Positions 26,938 to 35,890 of a DNA stretch of 64,000 bases are shown here, piece by piece. Both the position numbers and the translations under genes were made by a program. The stretch comes from Bacteroidales bacterium UBA3143 (GTDB lineage: Bacteria; Bacteroidota; Bacteroidia; Bacteroidales; Dysgonomonadaceae). Within the stretch, counting starts at the first letter, position 1. Each line of letters starts with the position of its first letter. The notes under the pieces are model-generated. The model was not told the origin of the DNA, did not search any database, and saw only the letters and a program-made list of their open reading frames with translations. The stretch covers positions 1 through 64,000 of the forward strand of contig DEZB01000056.1 of assembly GCA_002364735.1 (NCBI GenBank). The letters are read 5' to 3'.

Positions 26938-27303
26938 TTAAAGCACTTCAGGCGCTAATGAAACAATCTTCATGTTTGTCGAACGTAATTCTCTAGCAAC
27001 AGGACCAAAAATACGACTTCCTCGTAATTCACCAGCAGTATTTAATAAAACACAGGCATTATCATCAAAGCGAATATATGATCCGTCAGGTCGACGAATT
27101 TCTTTTTTTGTTCTTACGATTATAGCTCTTGATACAGCTCCTTTTTTAACTTCGCTTGAAGCGATTACATGTTTCACAGTCACGACAATTACATCTCCTA
27201 CTGATGCGTAGCGTCTTTTAGTACCACCTAATACACGAATACACATTGCTTCTTTTGCACCGCTGTTATCTGTCACAGCTAATCTTGATTCTTGTTGTAT
27301 CAT
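26938..27303 (-). CDS. rplN: Ribosomal protein L14
   Basis: The 121-residue 50S protein forms inter-subunit bridges. It begins MIQQESRLAVTDNSGAKEAM and contains IRFDDNACVLL and GSRIFGPVARELR. It follows rpsQ with a 1-base gap. Confidence 0.98.
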   Translation of the reverse strand: MIQQESRLAVTDNSGAKEAMCIRVLGGTKRRYASVGDVIVVTVKHVIASSEVKKGAVSRAIIVRTKKEIRRPDGSYIRFDDNACVLLNTAGELRGSRIFGPVARELRSTNMKIVSLAPEVL

Positions 27304-27304
27304 G

Positions 27305-27562
27305 TTATTTAGCTCTTTCTAAAATTTCTATCAATCTCCATCTCTTTGTTTTACTCAAAGGACGTGTTTCCATTATTCTAACTGTATCTCCAATGTTACA
27401 GTCATTCTTCTCATCATGCGCGTGAAATTTCTTCGTTTTATTAACGAACTTCCCATATATAGGGTGTTTTTCTTTCCATTTTACAGCAACAGTGATAGAT
27501 TTCTCCATTTTATTACTGAAAACGACCCCCACTCTTTCTTTTCTTAAATTTCTCGTTTCCAT
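27305..27562 (-). CDS. rpsQ: Ribosomal protein S17
   Basis: The 85-residue OB-fold protein binds 16S rRNA helices 7 and 11. I start it at the ATG giving METRNLRKERVGVVFS, because this is the conserved family start and leaves a 7-base gap after rpmC. The frame stays open upstream to 27619, but that extension would overlap rpmC by 50 bases. The sequence ends KRWRLIEILERAK. Confidence 0.95.
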   Translation of the reverse strand: METRNLRKERVGVVFSNKMEKSITVAVKWKEKHPIYGKFVNKTKKFHAHDEKNDCNIGDTVRIMETRPLSKTKRWRLIEILERAK

Positions 27563-27569
27563 TATTGGT

Positions 27570-27767
27570 TTATGCTTTGTTGATTTCTCTTGAACGAATC
27601 TCTGTATTGATACGTGCAATATCTTTTCTTTTTTCTTTTAAGATGCTCGGATTATCAAGTGGAGTAATACTATGACTAATAACCAGTTGATTTAACGATA
27701 GTTTTTCAGCGTCCAACTTCTCTTTCAAATCTTTGTCAGACAATTCCTTAATTTCTTGTAACTTCAT
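27570..27767 (-). CDS. rpmC: Ribosomal protein L29
   Basis: The 65-residue helical hairpin protein at the exit tunnel begins MKLQEIKELSDKDLKEKL and ends RINTEIRSREINKA. It lies 14 bases after rplP and 7 before rpsQ. Confidence 0.97.
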   Translation of the reverse strand: MKLQEIKELSDKDLKEKLDAEKLSLNQLVISHSITPLDNPSILKEKRKDIARINTEIRSREINKA

Positions 27768-27781
27768 TTTTATATTAATGA

Positions 27782-28207
27782 TTATGAGTTTTCGCTATAA
27801 TCCCGTCTTACAACAAATTGTGTAGTTACAGGTAGTTTTTGTGCAGCTAAGCGCAATGCTTCTTTAGCTACATCAAAGGATACACCTTCAATTTCAAATA
27901 ATATTCTTCCAGGTGTTACAGGTGCAACAAATCCTTCAGGTGCTCCTTTTCCTTTACCCATACGCACTTCAGCTGGTTTTTTTGTGATTGGTTTATCAGG
28001 AAAAATACGCACCCAAACTTGTCCTTGACGTTGCATATAGCGTGTAACAGCAATACGAGCTGCTTCGATTTGACGTCCAGTAATCCATTTAGACTGCAAT
28101 GATTTTATCCCAAATGAACCAAAAGCCAACTGATTGCCACGTTGGGCATTTCCTTTCATACGACCTTTCTGTTGTCTTCTGAATTTTGTTTTCTTCGGTT
28201 GTAACAT
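27782..28207 (-). CDS. rplP: Ribosomal protein L16
   Basis: The 141-residue protein stabilises A-site tRNA on 50S. It begins MLQPKKTKFRRQQKGRMKG and contains RQIEAARIAVTRYMQRQG and GKGKGAPEGFVAPV. It lies 23 bases after rpsC. Confidence 0.98.
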   Translation of the reverse strand: MLQPKKTKFRRQQKGRMKGNAQRGNQLAFGSFGIKSLQSKWITGRQIEAARIAVTRYMQRQGQVWVRIFPDKPITKKPAEVRMGKGKGAPEGFVAPVTPGRILFEIEGVSFDVAKEALRLAAQKLPVTTQFVVRRDYSENS

Positions 28208-28230
28208 TTTATTTTATTTCAAGCATTAAT

Positions 28231-28962
28231 TTAATTTCTTCTGCCTTTACGTTGCTCTCTTCCACCTGCATTACGCTGACCACCTCTACGACCACGATTA
28301 TCTTTTTGTGTTGCAAACGTTGGAGCTAAGTCAGTTTTACCATAGATTTCTCCACGACATATCCAAACTTTCACCCCAATAAGACCAACTTTGGTCAGAG
28401 CTTCAGCTAAAGCATAGTCTATATCGGCACGAAAAGTATGCAAAGGAGTCCTTCCTTCTTTATACATTTCAGAACGAGCCATTTCAGCACCATTCAATCG
28501 ACCCGATACTTGGATTTTTATTCCTTCCGCACCCATGCGCATTGTAGATGCAATTGCCATCTTAACAGCACGACGATAAGCTATATTACCTTCTATTTGA
28601 CGAGCAACATTATTTGCTACAATTACTGCATCCAATTCAGGTTTTTTTATTTCAAAAATATTGATTTGAACTTCTTTATCAGATATTTTTTTCAATTCCT
28701 CTTTTAATTTATCCACTTCAGATCCACCTTTACCGATAATAATTCCCGGACGAGAGGTGCAAATAGTGATTGTAACTAATTTAAGAGTTCTTTCAATAAT
28801 TATTCTTGATACACTGGCTTTTGCTAAACGAGCATTCAAATATTTACGTAATTTACTATCTTCTAGTAAAGTATCGCCATAATCATTACCACCATACCAG
28901 TTTGAGTCCCACCCTCTGATGATTCCTAAACGATTAGATATCGGATTTACTTTTTGTCCCAT
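28231..28962 (-). CDS. rpsC: Ribosomal protein S3
   Basis: The 243-residue protein lines the mRNA entry channel. The KH domain carries RPGIIIGKGGSEVDKL (about residues 71-86), followed by the S3 C-terminal domain (GAEMARSEMYKEGRTPLHT). The C-terminus is a Gly-Arg-rich tail (NRGRRGGQRNAGGREQRKGR). It lies 4 bases after rplV. Confidence 0.98.
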   Translation of the reverse strand: MGQKVNPISNRLGIIRGWDSNWYGGNDYGDTLLEDSKLRKYLNARLAKASVSRIIIERTLKLVTITICTSRPGIIIGKGGSEVDKLKEELKKISDKEVQINIFEIKKPELDAVIVANNVARQIEGNIAYRRAVKMAIASTMRMGAEGIKIQVSGRLNGAEMARSEMYKEGRTPLHTFRADIDYALAEALTKVGLIGVKVWICRGEIYGKTDLAPTFATQKDNRGRRGGQRNAGGREQRKGRRN

Positions 28963-28966
28963 TGGC

Positions 28967-29374
28967 TTAATTGTTTTTTTCAGAATTTAGTGTATCTACC
29001 ACCAATGTAACGTGATTAGAACGTTTTCTAATTCTGTGTCCCCGTCCTTGTGGTGCTGGACGTAGTCTCTTCAACATAGATCCTCCATCCACCGATATAG
29101 TTTTAATATATAGTTCGCCTGTTTCGGCTTTACGTTCATTTTTTTGTTCCCAATTAGATATTGCTGATAATAAAAGTTTTTCTACTTTTAATGCTGCATC
29201 TTTATTCGAAAACTTTAGTACGCCTAATGCTTTAAACACTTCCATACCCCGAACCAAGTCTACAACGTAGCGCATTTTTCGAGGAGATGTTGGAACGTTC
29301 TTTAAAATAGCCAAAGAAACCTCTTTTCGAGCTTCTTTTCTTTTTTCGGCTGATATTCTTTTTCTAGCACTCAT
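28967..29374 (-). CDS. rplV: Ribosomal protein L22
   Basis: The 135-residue protein has a loop lining the exit tunnel, here within PAPQGRGHRIRKRSNHVTLV. A Lys-Arg-rich N-terminal extension (about 20 residues) precedes the usual start of the fold at KNVPTSPRKMRYVVDLVRG. It lies 39 bases after rpsS. Confidence 0.98.
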   Translation of the reverse strand: MSARKRISAEKRKEARKEVSLAILKNVPTSPRKMRYVVDLVRGMEVFKALGVLKFSNKDAALKVEKLLLSAISNWEQKNERKAETGELYIKTISVDGGSMLKRLRPAPQGRGHRIRKRSNHVTLVVDTLNSEKNN

Positions 29375-29413
29375 GTTTTTACTTTCTTTTTATTTTATTT
29401 TAGGCTCCGTATT

Positions 29414-29683
29414 TTATCTTTTTCTCGCACCTGCGTGACCACGATAAGTACGCGTCAAAGCAAATTCGCCAAGTTTATGTCCAACCATATTTTCTGTAAT
29501 ATAGACGGGAATGAATTTATACCCATTATGAACAGCAATGGTATGACCAACAAAATCCGGAGAAATCATAGAAGCTCTTGCCCATGTTTTCAAAACAGTT
29601 TTTTTTCCGCTTTCATTCATGACAGAGACTTTATTATCTAATTTAACGTCAATATATGGACCTTTTTTTAATGATCTACTCAT
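29414..29683 (-). CDS. rpsS: Ribosomal protein S19
   Basis: The 89-residue head protein of 30S begins MSRSLKKGPYIDVKL and contains ASMISPDFVGHTIAVHNG and GHKLGEFALTRTYRGH, all family landmarks. It follows rplB after 20 bases. Confidence 0.98.
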   Translation of the reverse strand: MSRSLKKGPYIDVKLDNKVSVMNESGKKTVLKTWARASMISPDFVGHTIAVHNGYKFIPVYITENMVGHKLGEFALTRTYRGHAGARKR

Positions 29684-29703
29684 AGTTTTAAAAATTAATC
29701 AGA

Positions 29704-30531
29704 TTATTTCTTTTTTCTTCTTTCTACAATGTACTTAGAAGAATGTTTTTTAGGAGCTCTAGTTTTCAAGCCCTTTGAGTATAAGCCTTTTGGTGATCTT
29801 GGATGTCCACCTGATGCACGACCTTCTCCACCACCCATTGGATGATCTACAGGATTCTTTGTAACACCACGGTTGTGAGGACGACGTCCTAACCATCTTG
29901 AACGACCAGCTTTACCTGATATCTCTAATTTATGATCCGAATTACCAACACTCCCAATAGTAGCTTTACATGCAGAAAGTATTTTACGAATTTCTCCAGA
30001 GGGCATCTTAATTACGGCATAATCACCTTCGCGAGAAGTTAATTGTGCGAAAGTTCCAGCCGAACGTACCATTTTAGCACCTTGTCCAGGTCGTAATTCA
30101 ATATTATGAATAACTGTTCCTAAAGGTATCTTAGAAAGGGGTAAAGAATTCCCTACTTCAGGTGCTGCGTCAGCTCCTGACATCACTGTGGTTCCTACTT
30201 GCAATCCGTTTGGGGCCAAGATATATGTTTTGGCTCCATCTGCATAGAAAAGTAATGCAATTCTTGCAGAACGATTTGGGTCATATTCTATTGTTTTAAC
30301 AACAGCAGGAATCCCATCTTTTCTTCTTTTGAAGTCGATAATTCGGTATCGTCTTTTGTGTCCGCCTCCAAGGTACTGAACTGTCATTTTACCTTGACTA
30401 TTACGTCCACCCGACGCACCTTTACCAACAACAAGAGATTTCTCCGGTACGTTCGTAGTGATATTTTCGAAAGAACCGATAATTTTATGTCTCTGCCCCG
30501 GTGTTGTGGGCTTAAATTTACGTATTGCCAT
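29704..30531 (-). CDS. rplB: Ribosomal protein L2
   Basis: The 275-residue protein is needed for subunit association and peptidyl transfer. The C-terminal DHPMGGGEGRASGGHPRSP loop that approaches the peptidyl transferase centre is intact. The N-terminal OB and SH3-like domains are complete. It lies 6 bases after rplW. Confidence 0.98.
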   Translation of the reverse strand: MAIRKFKPTTPGQRHKIIGSFENITTNVPEKSLVVGKGASGGRNSQGKMTVQYLGGGHKRRYRIIDFKRRKDGIPAVVKTIEYDPNRSARIALLFYADGAKTYILAPNGLQVGTTVMSGADAAPEVGNSLPLSKIPLGTVIHNIELRPGQGAKMVRSAGTFAQLTSREGDYAVIKMPSGEIRKILSACKATIGSVGNSDHKLEISGKAGRSRWLGRRPHNRGVTKNPVDHPMGGGEGRASGGHPRSPKGLYSKGLKTRAPKKHSSKYIVERRKKK

Positions 30532-30537
30532 TATATA

Positions 30538-30831
30538 TTATATGTTACTGTATAAATCAATTGTTTCCCCCTTTTTAAGGGTTACAATAGCTTTTTTAAA
30601 TGAAGGCGTTCGTCCTTGAACTACTCCTGATTTAGTGAAACGACTTTTCAACTTTCCGTTATATTTAATCGTGTTAACGCGAACCACATGAACATTATAT
30701 AATTCTTCTATTGCATTTTTAATGTCTACCTTGTTTGCAGTAGGAACAACAATAAAACCGTAACGATTATCGAATTTGTCGGTAATGTCGGTTTGTTTTT
30801 CTGTGAAAATTGGTTTGATAATAATTCCCAT
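30538..30831 (-). CDS. rplW: Ribosomal protein L23
   Basis: The 97-residue exit-tunnel protein is the docking site for trigger factor and SRP. It begins MGIIIKPIFTEKQTDITDKF. It shares one base with the rplD stop (30831), indicating coupling. Confidence 0.98.
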   Translation of the reverse strand: MGIIIKPIFTEKQTDITDKFDNRYGFIVVPTANKVDIKNAIEELYNVHVVRVNTIKYNGKLKSRFTKSGVVQGRTPSFKKAIVTLKKGETIDLYSNI

Positions 30832-31472
30832 TATTTTTCCTCTCTTACTTTAAATAAGTTATCAATAGCGTCAATAGAAGATTCGGTAAGTACAAGACTT
30901 GCACAATCCAATATTTTATATGTATTTATATCTGAAGCTGTTACGATATTAACATTGCTCAGATTTCGGGCCGACAAATATACGTTTTTATTTTGACTTG
31001 GTAAAACTAAAAGTAATTTTTTATTGTTAAGCTTTAAATTATTAGCCATTTCTACAATGCTTTTTGTTTTAGGTATTTCTAAATCGAAGTCTTCAATAAT
31101 AAGAATAGCATTGTTTTGCGCTTTTAAAGAAAAAGCTGATTTACGAGCCAGTGCTTTTTCCTTTTTATTTAATTTAAAACCATAATCGCGTGGCCTGGGA
31201 CCAAATGCGCGACCACCACCAACTAAAAGAGGAGACTTGATATCGCCTCTACGGGCTCCACCACTACCTTTTTGACGTATTATCTTACGTGTGCTTCCTG
31301 TTACTGCATTACGCTCTTTAGTTTTATGCGTACCTTGACGTTGATTAGCTCTGTATTGTTTTACATCTAACCAAATAACATGTTTATTAGGTTCTATTCC
31401 GAAAATGGAATCATTTAGCGTAACCTTTTTATCTGTTATTTCGCCTTTTATATTGTATATACTTAATTCCAT
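30831..31472 (-). CDS. rplD: Ribosomal protein L4
   Basis: The 213-residue protein reaches the tunnel constriction with its extended loop (about residues 45-100, GSTRKIIRQKGSGGARRGD and GGGRAFGPRPRDYGFKLNKK). In E. coli L4 represses the S10 operon; no such leader was identified here. It lies 2 bases after rplC. Confidence 0.98.
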   Translation of the reverse strand: MELSIYNIKGEITDKKVTLNDSIFGIEPNKHVIWLDVKQYRANQRQGTHKTKERNAVTGSTRKIIRQKGSGGARRGDIKSPLLVGGGRAFGPRPRDYGFKLNKKEKALARKSAFSLKAQNNAILIIEDFDLEIPKTKSIVEMANNLKLNNKKLLLVLPSQNKNVYLSARNLSNVNIVTASDINTYKILDCASLVLTESSIDAIDNLFKVREEK

Positions 31473-31474
31473 TT

Positions 31475-32092
31475 TTATTTCTCTATATATAATATTGAAC
31501 CTTTTCCTCCTGGAACAGAACCTTTCAATAATAAAAGGTTATGTTCGGGAATAACTTTAATAACTTGAAGGTTTTGAACAGTTACACGTCCGTTACCCAT
31601 TTGACCACCCATTCGCATTCCCTTAAAAACTTTAGCAGGGTATGATGCTGCTCCAATTGAACCTGGAGCTCTTAAACGATCTTTTTGACCATGAGTTGTT
31701 TGACCTACACCTGAAAAGCCGTGTCTTTTAACAACACCTTGAAAACCTTTTCCTTTTGAGATCCCTACAACATCTACATACAAAACATCATTAAAGATGT
31801 TCACAGTAATTTTTTCACCTAACTTAAATCTGTCTCCAAAACCTTTGAACTCAGCCAAGTGTCTCATTGGTGCTACTCCAGCTTTTTTAAAATGACCTAA
31901 TTCTGGTTTTACGGAACTTTTTTCTTTTTTTTCCATATAACCAATCTGAATAGATTCATATCCATCAGTATCAGCCGTTTTAACTTGAGTAACAACGCAA
32001 GGACCCACTTCAATAACAGTGCATGGAACATTTTTTCCATCGGCACTGAAAACGGATGTCATTCCGATTTTCTTTCCAATTAATCCTGGCAT
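31475..32092 (-). CDS. rplC: Ribosomal protein L3
   Basis: The 205-residue early-assembly 50S protein begins MPGLIGKKIGMTSVF. The central finger toward the peptidyl transferase centre is present (GFQGVVKRHGFSGVGQTTHG). The gene is preceded by a 136-base gap after rpsJ with a candidate promoter. Confidence 0.98.
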   Translation of the reverse strand: MPGLIGKKIGMTSVFSADGKNVPCTVIEVGPCVVTQVKTADTDGYESIQIGYMEKKEKSSVKPELGHFKKAGVAPMRHLAEFKGFGDRFKLGEKITVNIFNDVLYVDVVGISKGKGFQGVVKRHGFSGVGQTTHGQKDRLRAPGSIGAASYPAKVFKGMRMGGQMGNGRVTVQNLQVIKVIPEHNLLLLKGSVPGGKGSILYIEK

Positions 32093-32210
32093 TTCTCTGT
32101 TTTTTGTTTGACCTCAAAGATTTCTTTTAGAATCCTTGAAGCATTGTTATTAATAAATTGAATATAATATTTTACTCGCTATCAGCAATAATTATGTTTA
32201 AAAATCAACA

Positions 32211-32218
32211 CAAATTTA
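32211..32218 (-). promoter_or_regulatory. Candidate internal -7 box between rpsJ and rplC
   Basis: The minus strand reads TAAATTTG, a full TAnnTTTG match, just after the rpsJ stop and about 120 nt before rplC. No -33 TTG was found at the proper distance, so it is a weak call. Confidence 0.35.
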
Positions 32219-32228
32219 TAATTGCGAG

Positions 32229-32534
32229 TTATACTTTAATTTCTACTTCAACACCACTTGGTAATTCAAGTTTCATAAGTGCGTCAACTGTCTTGGCCGT
32301 CGAACTGTATATATCAATCAATCGTTTAAAAGACGAAAGTTGAAATTGTTCGCGAGACTTTTTATTAACGAATGTAGAACGGTTTACTGTAAAAATACGT
32401 TTGTGAGTTGGAAGGGGTATTGGACCACTAACAACAGCTCCCGTTGCTTTTACCGTTTTTACGATTTTCTCTGCTGATTTATCTACCAAGCTATAATCGT
32501 AGGATTTCAGTTTAATTCTGATTTTTTGGCTCAT
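32229..32534 (-). CDS. rpsJ: Ribosomal protein S10
   Basis: The 101-residue 30S head protein (NusE in antitermination) begins MSQKIRIKLKSYDYSLVDKS and contains GPIPLPTHKRIFTVNRS. It lies 12 bases after fusA. No tuf gene intervenes, as is usual for Bacteroidota. Confidence 0.98.
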   Translation of the reverse strand: MSQKIRIKLKSYDYSLVDKSAEKIVKTVKATGAVVSGPIPLPTHKRIFTVNRSTFVNKKSREQFQLSSFKRLIDIYSSTAKTVDALMKLELPSGVEVEIKV

Positions 32535-32546
32535 AAAATTATTATA

Positions 32547-34676
32547 TTATTTAATCAAATCTACTCGTCCTGTAACCTCAGTAAGAACTTGAGTTGCGAT
32601 TGAAGATGAAACTGTTTCAAAATGAGAAAAAGTCATTGTGGATGTAGCGCGACCCGATGTTATAGTGCGTAATGTAGTAACATAACCAAACATCTCTGCC
32701 AATGGAACAAGTGCTTTCACAATGCGAGCTCCAGAGCGGTTAGATTCCATTCCCTCAATTTGTCCACGACGTTTGTTCAAGTCTGAAATTACATCTCCCA
32801 TACTTTCTTCGGGAGTAACAACTTCAACTTTCATTATTGGCTCCATTAAAACTGGTGCCGCTTTTTCTGAAGCATGTCTAAATGCTTGTATTGCACATAT
32901 CTCAAAAGAAAGCTGGTCTGAATCGACTGCGTGATAAGAACCATCTATTAAGGTTACTTTCAATTTGTCTAATGGATATCCTGCTAAAACTCCTGTTTTC
33001 ATTGCACGCTCAAAACCTTTTTGAATAGAAGGTATATATTCTTTAGGAATATTTCCTCCCTTTACTTGGTCTATAAACTGCAATTCACCTTCAAAATCTG
33101 AATCAGCTGGTTCAACTCGAACAATCATATCAGCAAACTTTCCACGTCCACCCGATTGCTTCTTGTAAGTTTCCCGTAATTCAACTGGCTTAGAAATAGC
33201 CTCTTTATATGAAACCTGTGGACGACCTTGATTGGCTTCCACTTTAAATTCACGCTTTAAACGATCAATAATTATCTCTAAGTGAAGTTCACCCATACCT
33301 GAAATAACAGTTTGTCCTGTTTCTTCGTCAGTCTTAACTGTAAATGTTGGATCTTCTTCAGCTAACTTAGCCAAACCATTAGATAGTTTGTCCAAATCTT
33401 TTTGTGTTTTTGGTTCAACCGCTATACCAATAACAGGGTCTGGGAAGTCCATCGACTCAAGAGTGATAGGAAATTTCTCATCGCATAAGGTATCTCCTGT
33501 ACGAATATCTTTAAACCCTACTCCCGCTCCAATATCTCCACAAGCAATAAATTCTTTCGGGTTTTGCTTATTAGAGTGCATTTGGAATATACGAGAAATC
33601 CTCTCTCTTTTTCTTGAGCGAGTATTGTAAACATAGGTGCCAGCATCTAAAACACCTGAGTAAACCCTGAAAAAACACAAGCGACCAACAAAAGGATCGG
33701 TTGCAATCTTGAAAGCTAGCGCACACATAGGTTCTTTCGGATCAGGATTGCGTACTAAAATCTTGTTTGAATCATCGGGATCGATTCCTTCAATAGCTCC
33801 AGCGTCCAAAGGACTTGGCAAATAGGCACAAACGGCATCCAATAAAACTTGTACACCTTTGTTTTTGAAAGATGAACCGCATAACATCGGATTGATTTGC
33901 ATTGAAATAGTCCCTTTACGGATAGCTGCATGAATTTCATCTTCAGTTATCAACTCGGGAGAATCAAAGAACTTTTGCATTAAGTCATCATCGCATTCTG
34001 CAATAACCTCAAGCATCTTTTCGCGCCATTCTTTAGCCTCGTCAAGAAGATCGGCAGGAATTTCCTCAATGTGATAATCTGCACCCATAGTCTCGTCATG
34101 CCATATCAATGCCTTCATTGTAATAAGGTCAACCACACCCTTAAAGCCTTCTTCAGCTCCAATAGGTATTTGTATAGGACATGCATTTGCTCTTAAAACA
34201 CTTTTTACTTGGCTAACAACTTCCAAGAAGTTAGCTCCCGAACGGTCCATTTTATTTACATAACCAATTCGTGGAACATTATACTTGTCTGCTTGACGCC
34301 AAACAGTTTCAGACTGTGGCTCAACACCTCCAACAGCACAAAATGCTGCAACAGCTCCATCAAGCACACGTAATGAGCGTTCAACTTCAACAGTAAAGTC
34401 AACGTGTCCTGGAGTGTCAATTAAGTTTATTTTATATTGATCATCATTGTATTTCCAACTGGTAGTTGTAGCAGCAGAAGTAATAGTTATCCCTCTCTCT
34501 TGCTCTTGTTCCATCCAGTCCATGGTAGCAGCACCATCATGCACTTCACCAATCTTATGAGTTAAACCTGTATAAAACAAAATGCGTTCCGATGTGGTAG
34601 TTTTACCAGCATCGATATGAGCCATAACCCCGATGTTTCGCGTATATAATAATGTATTCTTTAAACCTTTTTCCAT
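32547..34676 (-). CDS. fusA: Elongation factor G
   Basis: The 709-residue translocase GTPase has the P loop AHIDAGKTT near residue 20, DTPGHVDF (G3), NKMDRSG (G4), and domains II-V through GMGELHLEIIIDRL and the C-terminal MFGYVTTLRTITSGRAT. It is complete and full length. It lies between rpsG (22 bases) and rpsJ (12 bases) in the str operon. Confidence 0.98.
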   Translation of the reverse strand: MEKGLKNTLLYTRNIGVMAHIDAGKTTTSERILFYTGLTHKIGEVHDGAATMDWMEQEQERGITITSAATTTSWKYNDDQYKINLIDTPGHVDFTVEVERSLRVLDGAVAAFCAVGGVEPQSETVWRQADKYNVPRIGYVNKMDRSGANFLEVVSQVKSVLRANACPIQIPIGAEEGFKGVVDLITMKALIWHDETMGADYHIEEIPADLLDEAKEWREKMLEVIAECDDDLMQKFFDSPELITEDEIHAAIRKGTISMQINPMLCGSSFKNKGVQVLLDAVCAYLPSPLDAGAIEGIDPDDSNKILVRNPDPKEPMCALAFKIATDPFVGRLCFFRVYSGVLDAGTYVYNTRSRKRERISRIFQMHSNKQNPKEFIACGDIGAGVGFKDIRTGDTLCDEKFPITLESMDFPDPVIGIAVEPKTQKDLDKLSNGLAKLAEEDPTFTVKTDEETGQTVISGMGELHLEIIIDRLKREFKVEANQGRPQVSYKEAISKPVELRETYKKQSGGRGKFADMIVRVEPADSDFEGELQFIDQVKGGNIPKEYIPSIQKGFERAMKTGVLAGYPLDKLKVTLIDGSYHAVDSDQLSFEICAIQAFRHASEKAAPVLMEPIMKVEVVTPEESMGDVISDLNKRRGQIEGMESNRSGARIVKALVPLAEMFGYVTTLRTITSGRATSTMTFSHFETVSSSIATQVLTEVTGRVDLIK

Positions 34677-34698
34677 CTTTCTTACCTAATCTTTCTTA

Positions 34699-35175
34699 TT
34701 AAAATCTGAAATGTGCGAAAGCACGATTTGCTTCAGCCATGCGATGTACATCCTCTTTTCTCCTAAATGCAGCACCTTGGCTATTATAAGCATCTACAAT
34801 TTCACCAGCTAATTTTTCAGCCATCGATTTACCTCCTCTTTTGCGTGCATAAAGGATTAAATTTTTCATAGAAACTGATTCTTTTCTATCTGGACGAATC
34901 TCGGTTGGTACTTGGAAAGTAGCTCCACCAACACGACGAGATTTAACTTCAACTTGAGGTGTAATATTATCTAAAGCAGCTTTCCATATTTCAAGAGCTG
35001 ACTTTTCATCGTTAGACAACTTAGTCTTTACTATATCCAACGCAGAGTAAAAAATATCATAAGAGATACTTTTTTTACCATCATACATAAGGTGGTTAAC
35101 AAATCTGGTCACCCTTATGTCACCATAAACAGGATCTGGAAGCACCTGTCTTTTTTTAGGTTTAGCTTTTCTCAT
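34699..35175 (-). CDS. rpsG: Ribosomal protein S7
   Basis: The 158-residue 30S head assembly initiator begins MRKAKPKKRQVLPDPVYGD and contains GGATFQVPTEIRPDRK and the C-terminal HRMAEANRAFAHFRF. In E. coli S7 represses its operon by binding the S12-S7 gap; here that gap is 157 bases and contains a small stem-loop. Confidence 0.98.
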   Translation of the reverse strand: MRKAKPKKRQVLPDPVYGDIRVTRFVNHLMYDGKKSISYDIFYSALDIVKTKLSNDEKSALEIWKAALDNITPQVEVKSRRVGGATFQVPTEIRPDRKESVSMKNLILYARKRGGKSMAEKLAGEIVDAYNSQGAAFRRKEDVHRMAEANRAFAHFRF

Positions 35176-35201
35176 TTTTTTTAAATGTTTTATGTTGGTT
35201 T

Positions 35202-35252
35202 GGTTGCCTTTATATTGTCTTCAACGAATTCCTCCGAATCATTTACTCAACC
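35202..35252 (-). promoter_or_regulatory. Stem-loop in the rpsL-rpsG gap, possible S7 site
   Basis: GGTTG (35202-35206) pairs with CAACC (35248-35252) and encloses a small hairpin ATTC/GAAT (35228-35231 with 35236-35239). Its position matches the S7 operator of enterobacterial str mRNA, but the stems are short. Confidence 0.3.
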
Positions 35253-35332
35253 CCTGAAAGTAGTTCACACCAAAAATCTCAACATTGATTGTTTTAATTG
35301 TTATTCTTAATTGTTATGATATATAGATGCGA

Positions 35333-35728
35333 TTATTTTTTCGCACCTGTTGCACCTGGTTTCGGACGCTTAGTTCCGTATTTAGATCGCCTCTGTGTAC
35401 GACCACTAACACCAGCAGTATCCAATGTGCCACGCACAATGTGATAACGAACACCTGGAAGGTCCTTTACACGACCACCACGAACAAGAACTATAGAGTG
35501 CTCTTGCAAATTATGACCTTCTCCAGGAATGTAAGCATTCACTTCCTTTGAGTTAGTCAAGCGCACACGTGCAACTTTTCGCATAGCTGAGTTTGGTTTC
35601 TTTGGAGTGGTTGTATAAACCCTCGTGCAAACTCCACGTCTTTGTGGAGATGAGTCCAAAGCTGGAGATTTGCTTTTTTCAGTCAGCACATTGCGTCCTT
35701 TTCTTACTAATTGTTGAATTGTAGGCAT
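35333..35728 (-). CDS. rpsL: Ribosomal protein S12
   Basis: The 131-residue decoding-centre protein is the first gene of the str operon here. The accuracy loop TTPKKPNSAMRK keeps K43 and K44, and GGRVKDLPGVRYH keeps K88, so the sequence shows the wild-type, streptomycin-sensitive state at these sites. A good promoter lies about 130 bases upstream. Confidence 0.98.
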   Translation of the reverse strand: MPTIQQLVRKGRNVLTEKSKSPALDSSPQRRGVCTRVYTTTPKKPNSAMRKVARVRLTNSKEVNAYIPGEGHNLQEHSIVLVRGGRVKDLPGVRYHIVRGTLDTAGVSGRTQRRSKYGTKRPKPGATGAKK

Positions 35729-35858
35729 TTTCTACTTTACTTTAATCTATTAATGTTTTTGGTTTCGCTCAAGTTATTTGAAATAAACTTTACTCTTAAA
35801 TTTCGTATAATGAGACAATTATACCTATCAGCCCTTTTATTTGGGGCTAAAAACGGCA

Positions 35859-35890
35859 CAAAATTACAAAGAATCAATATGATATACAAA
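35859..35890 (-). promoter_or_regulatory. Promoter of the str operon
   Basis: On the minus strand TTTG (35887-35890) is followed after 20 bases by TAATTTTG (35859-35866), matching the Bacteroidota -33/-7 pattern. The predicted leader to rpsL is about 125 nt. Confidence 0.6.

Noticed and set aside
27563..27619. Upstream extension of rpsQ
   Set aside because: It overlaps rpmC and precedes the conserved METRNLRK start.
32535..32546. Missing tuf gene between fusA and rpsJ
   Set aside because: This is the normal arrangement in Bacteroidota, not a deletion.
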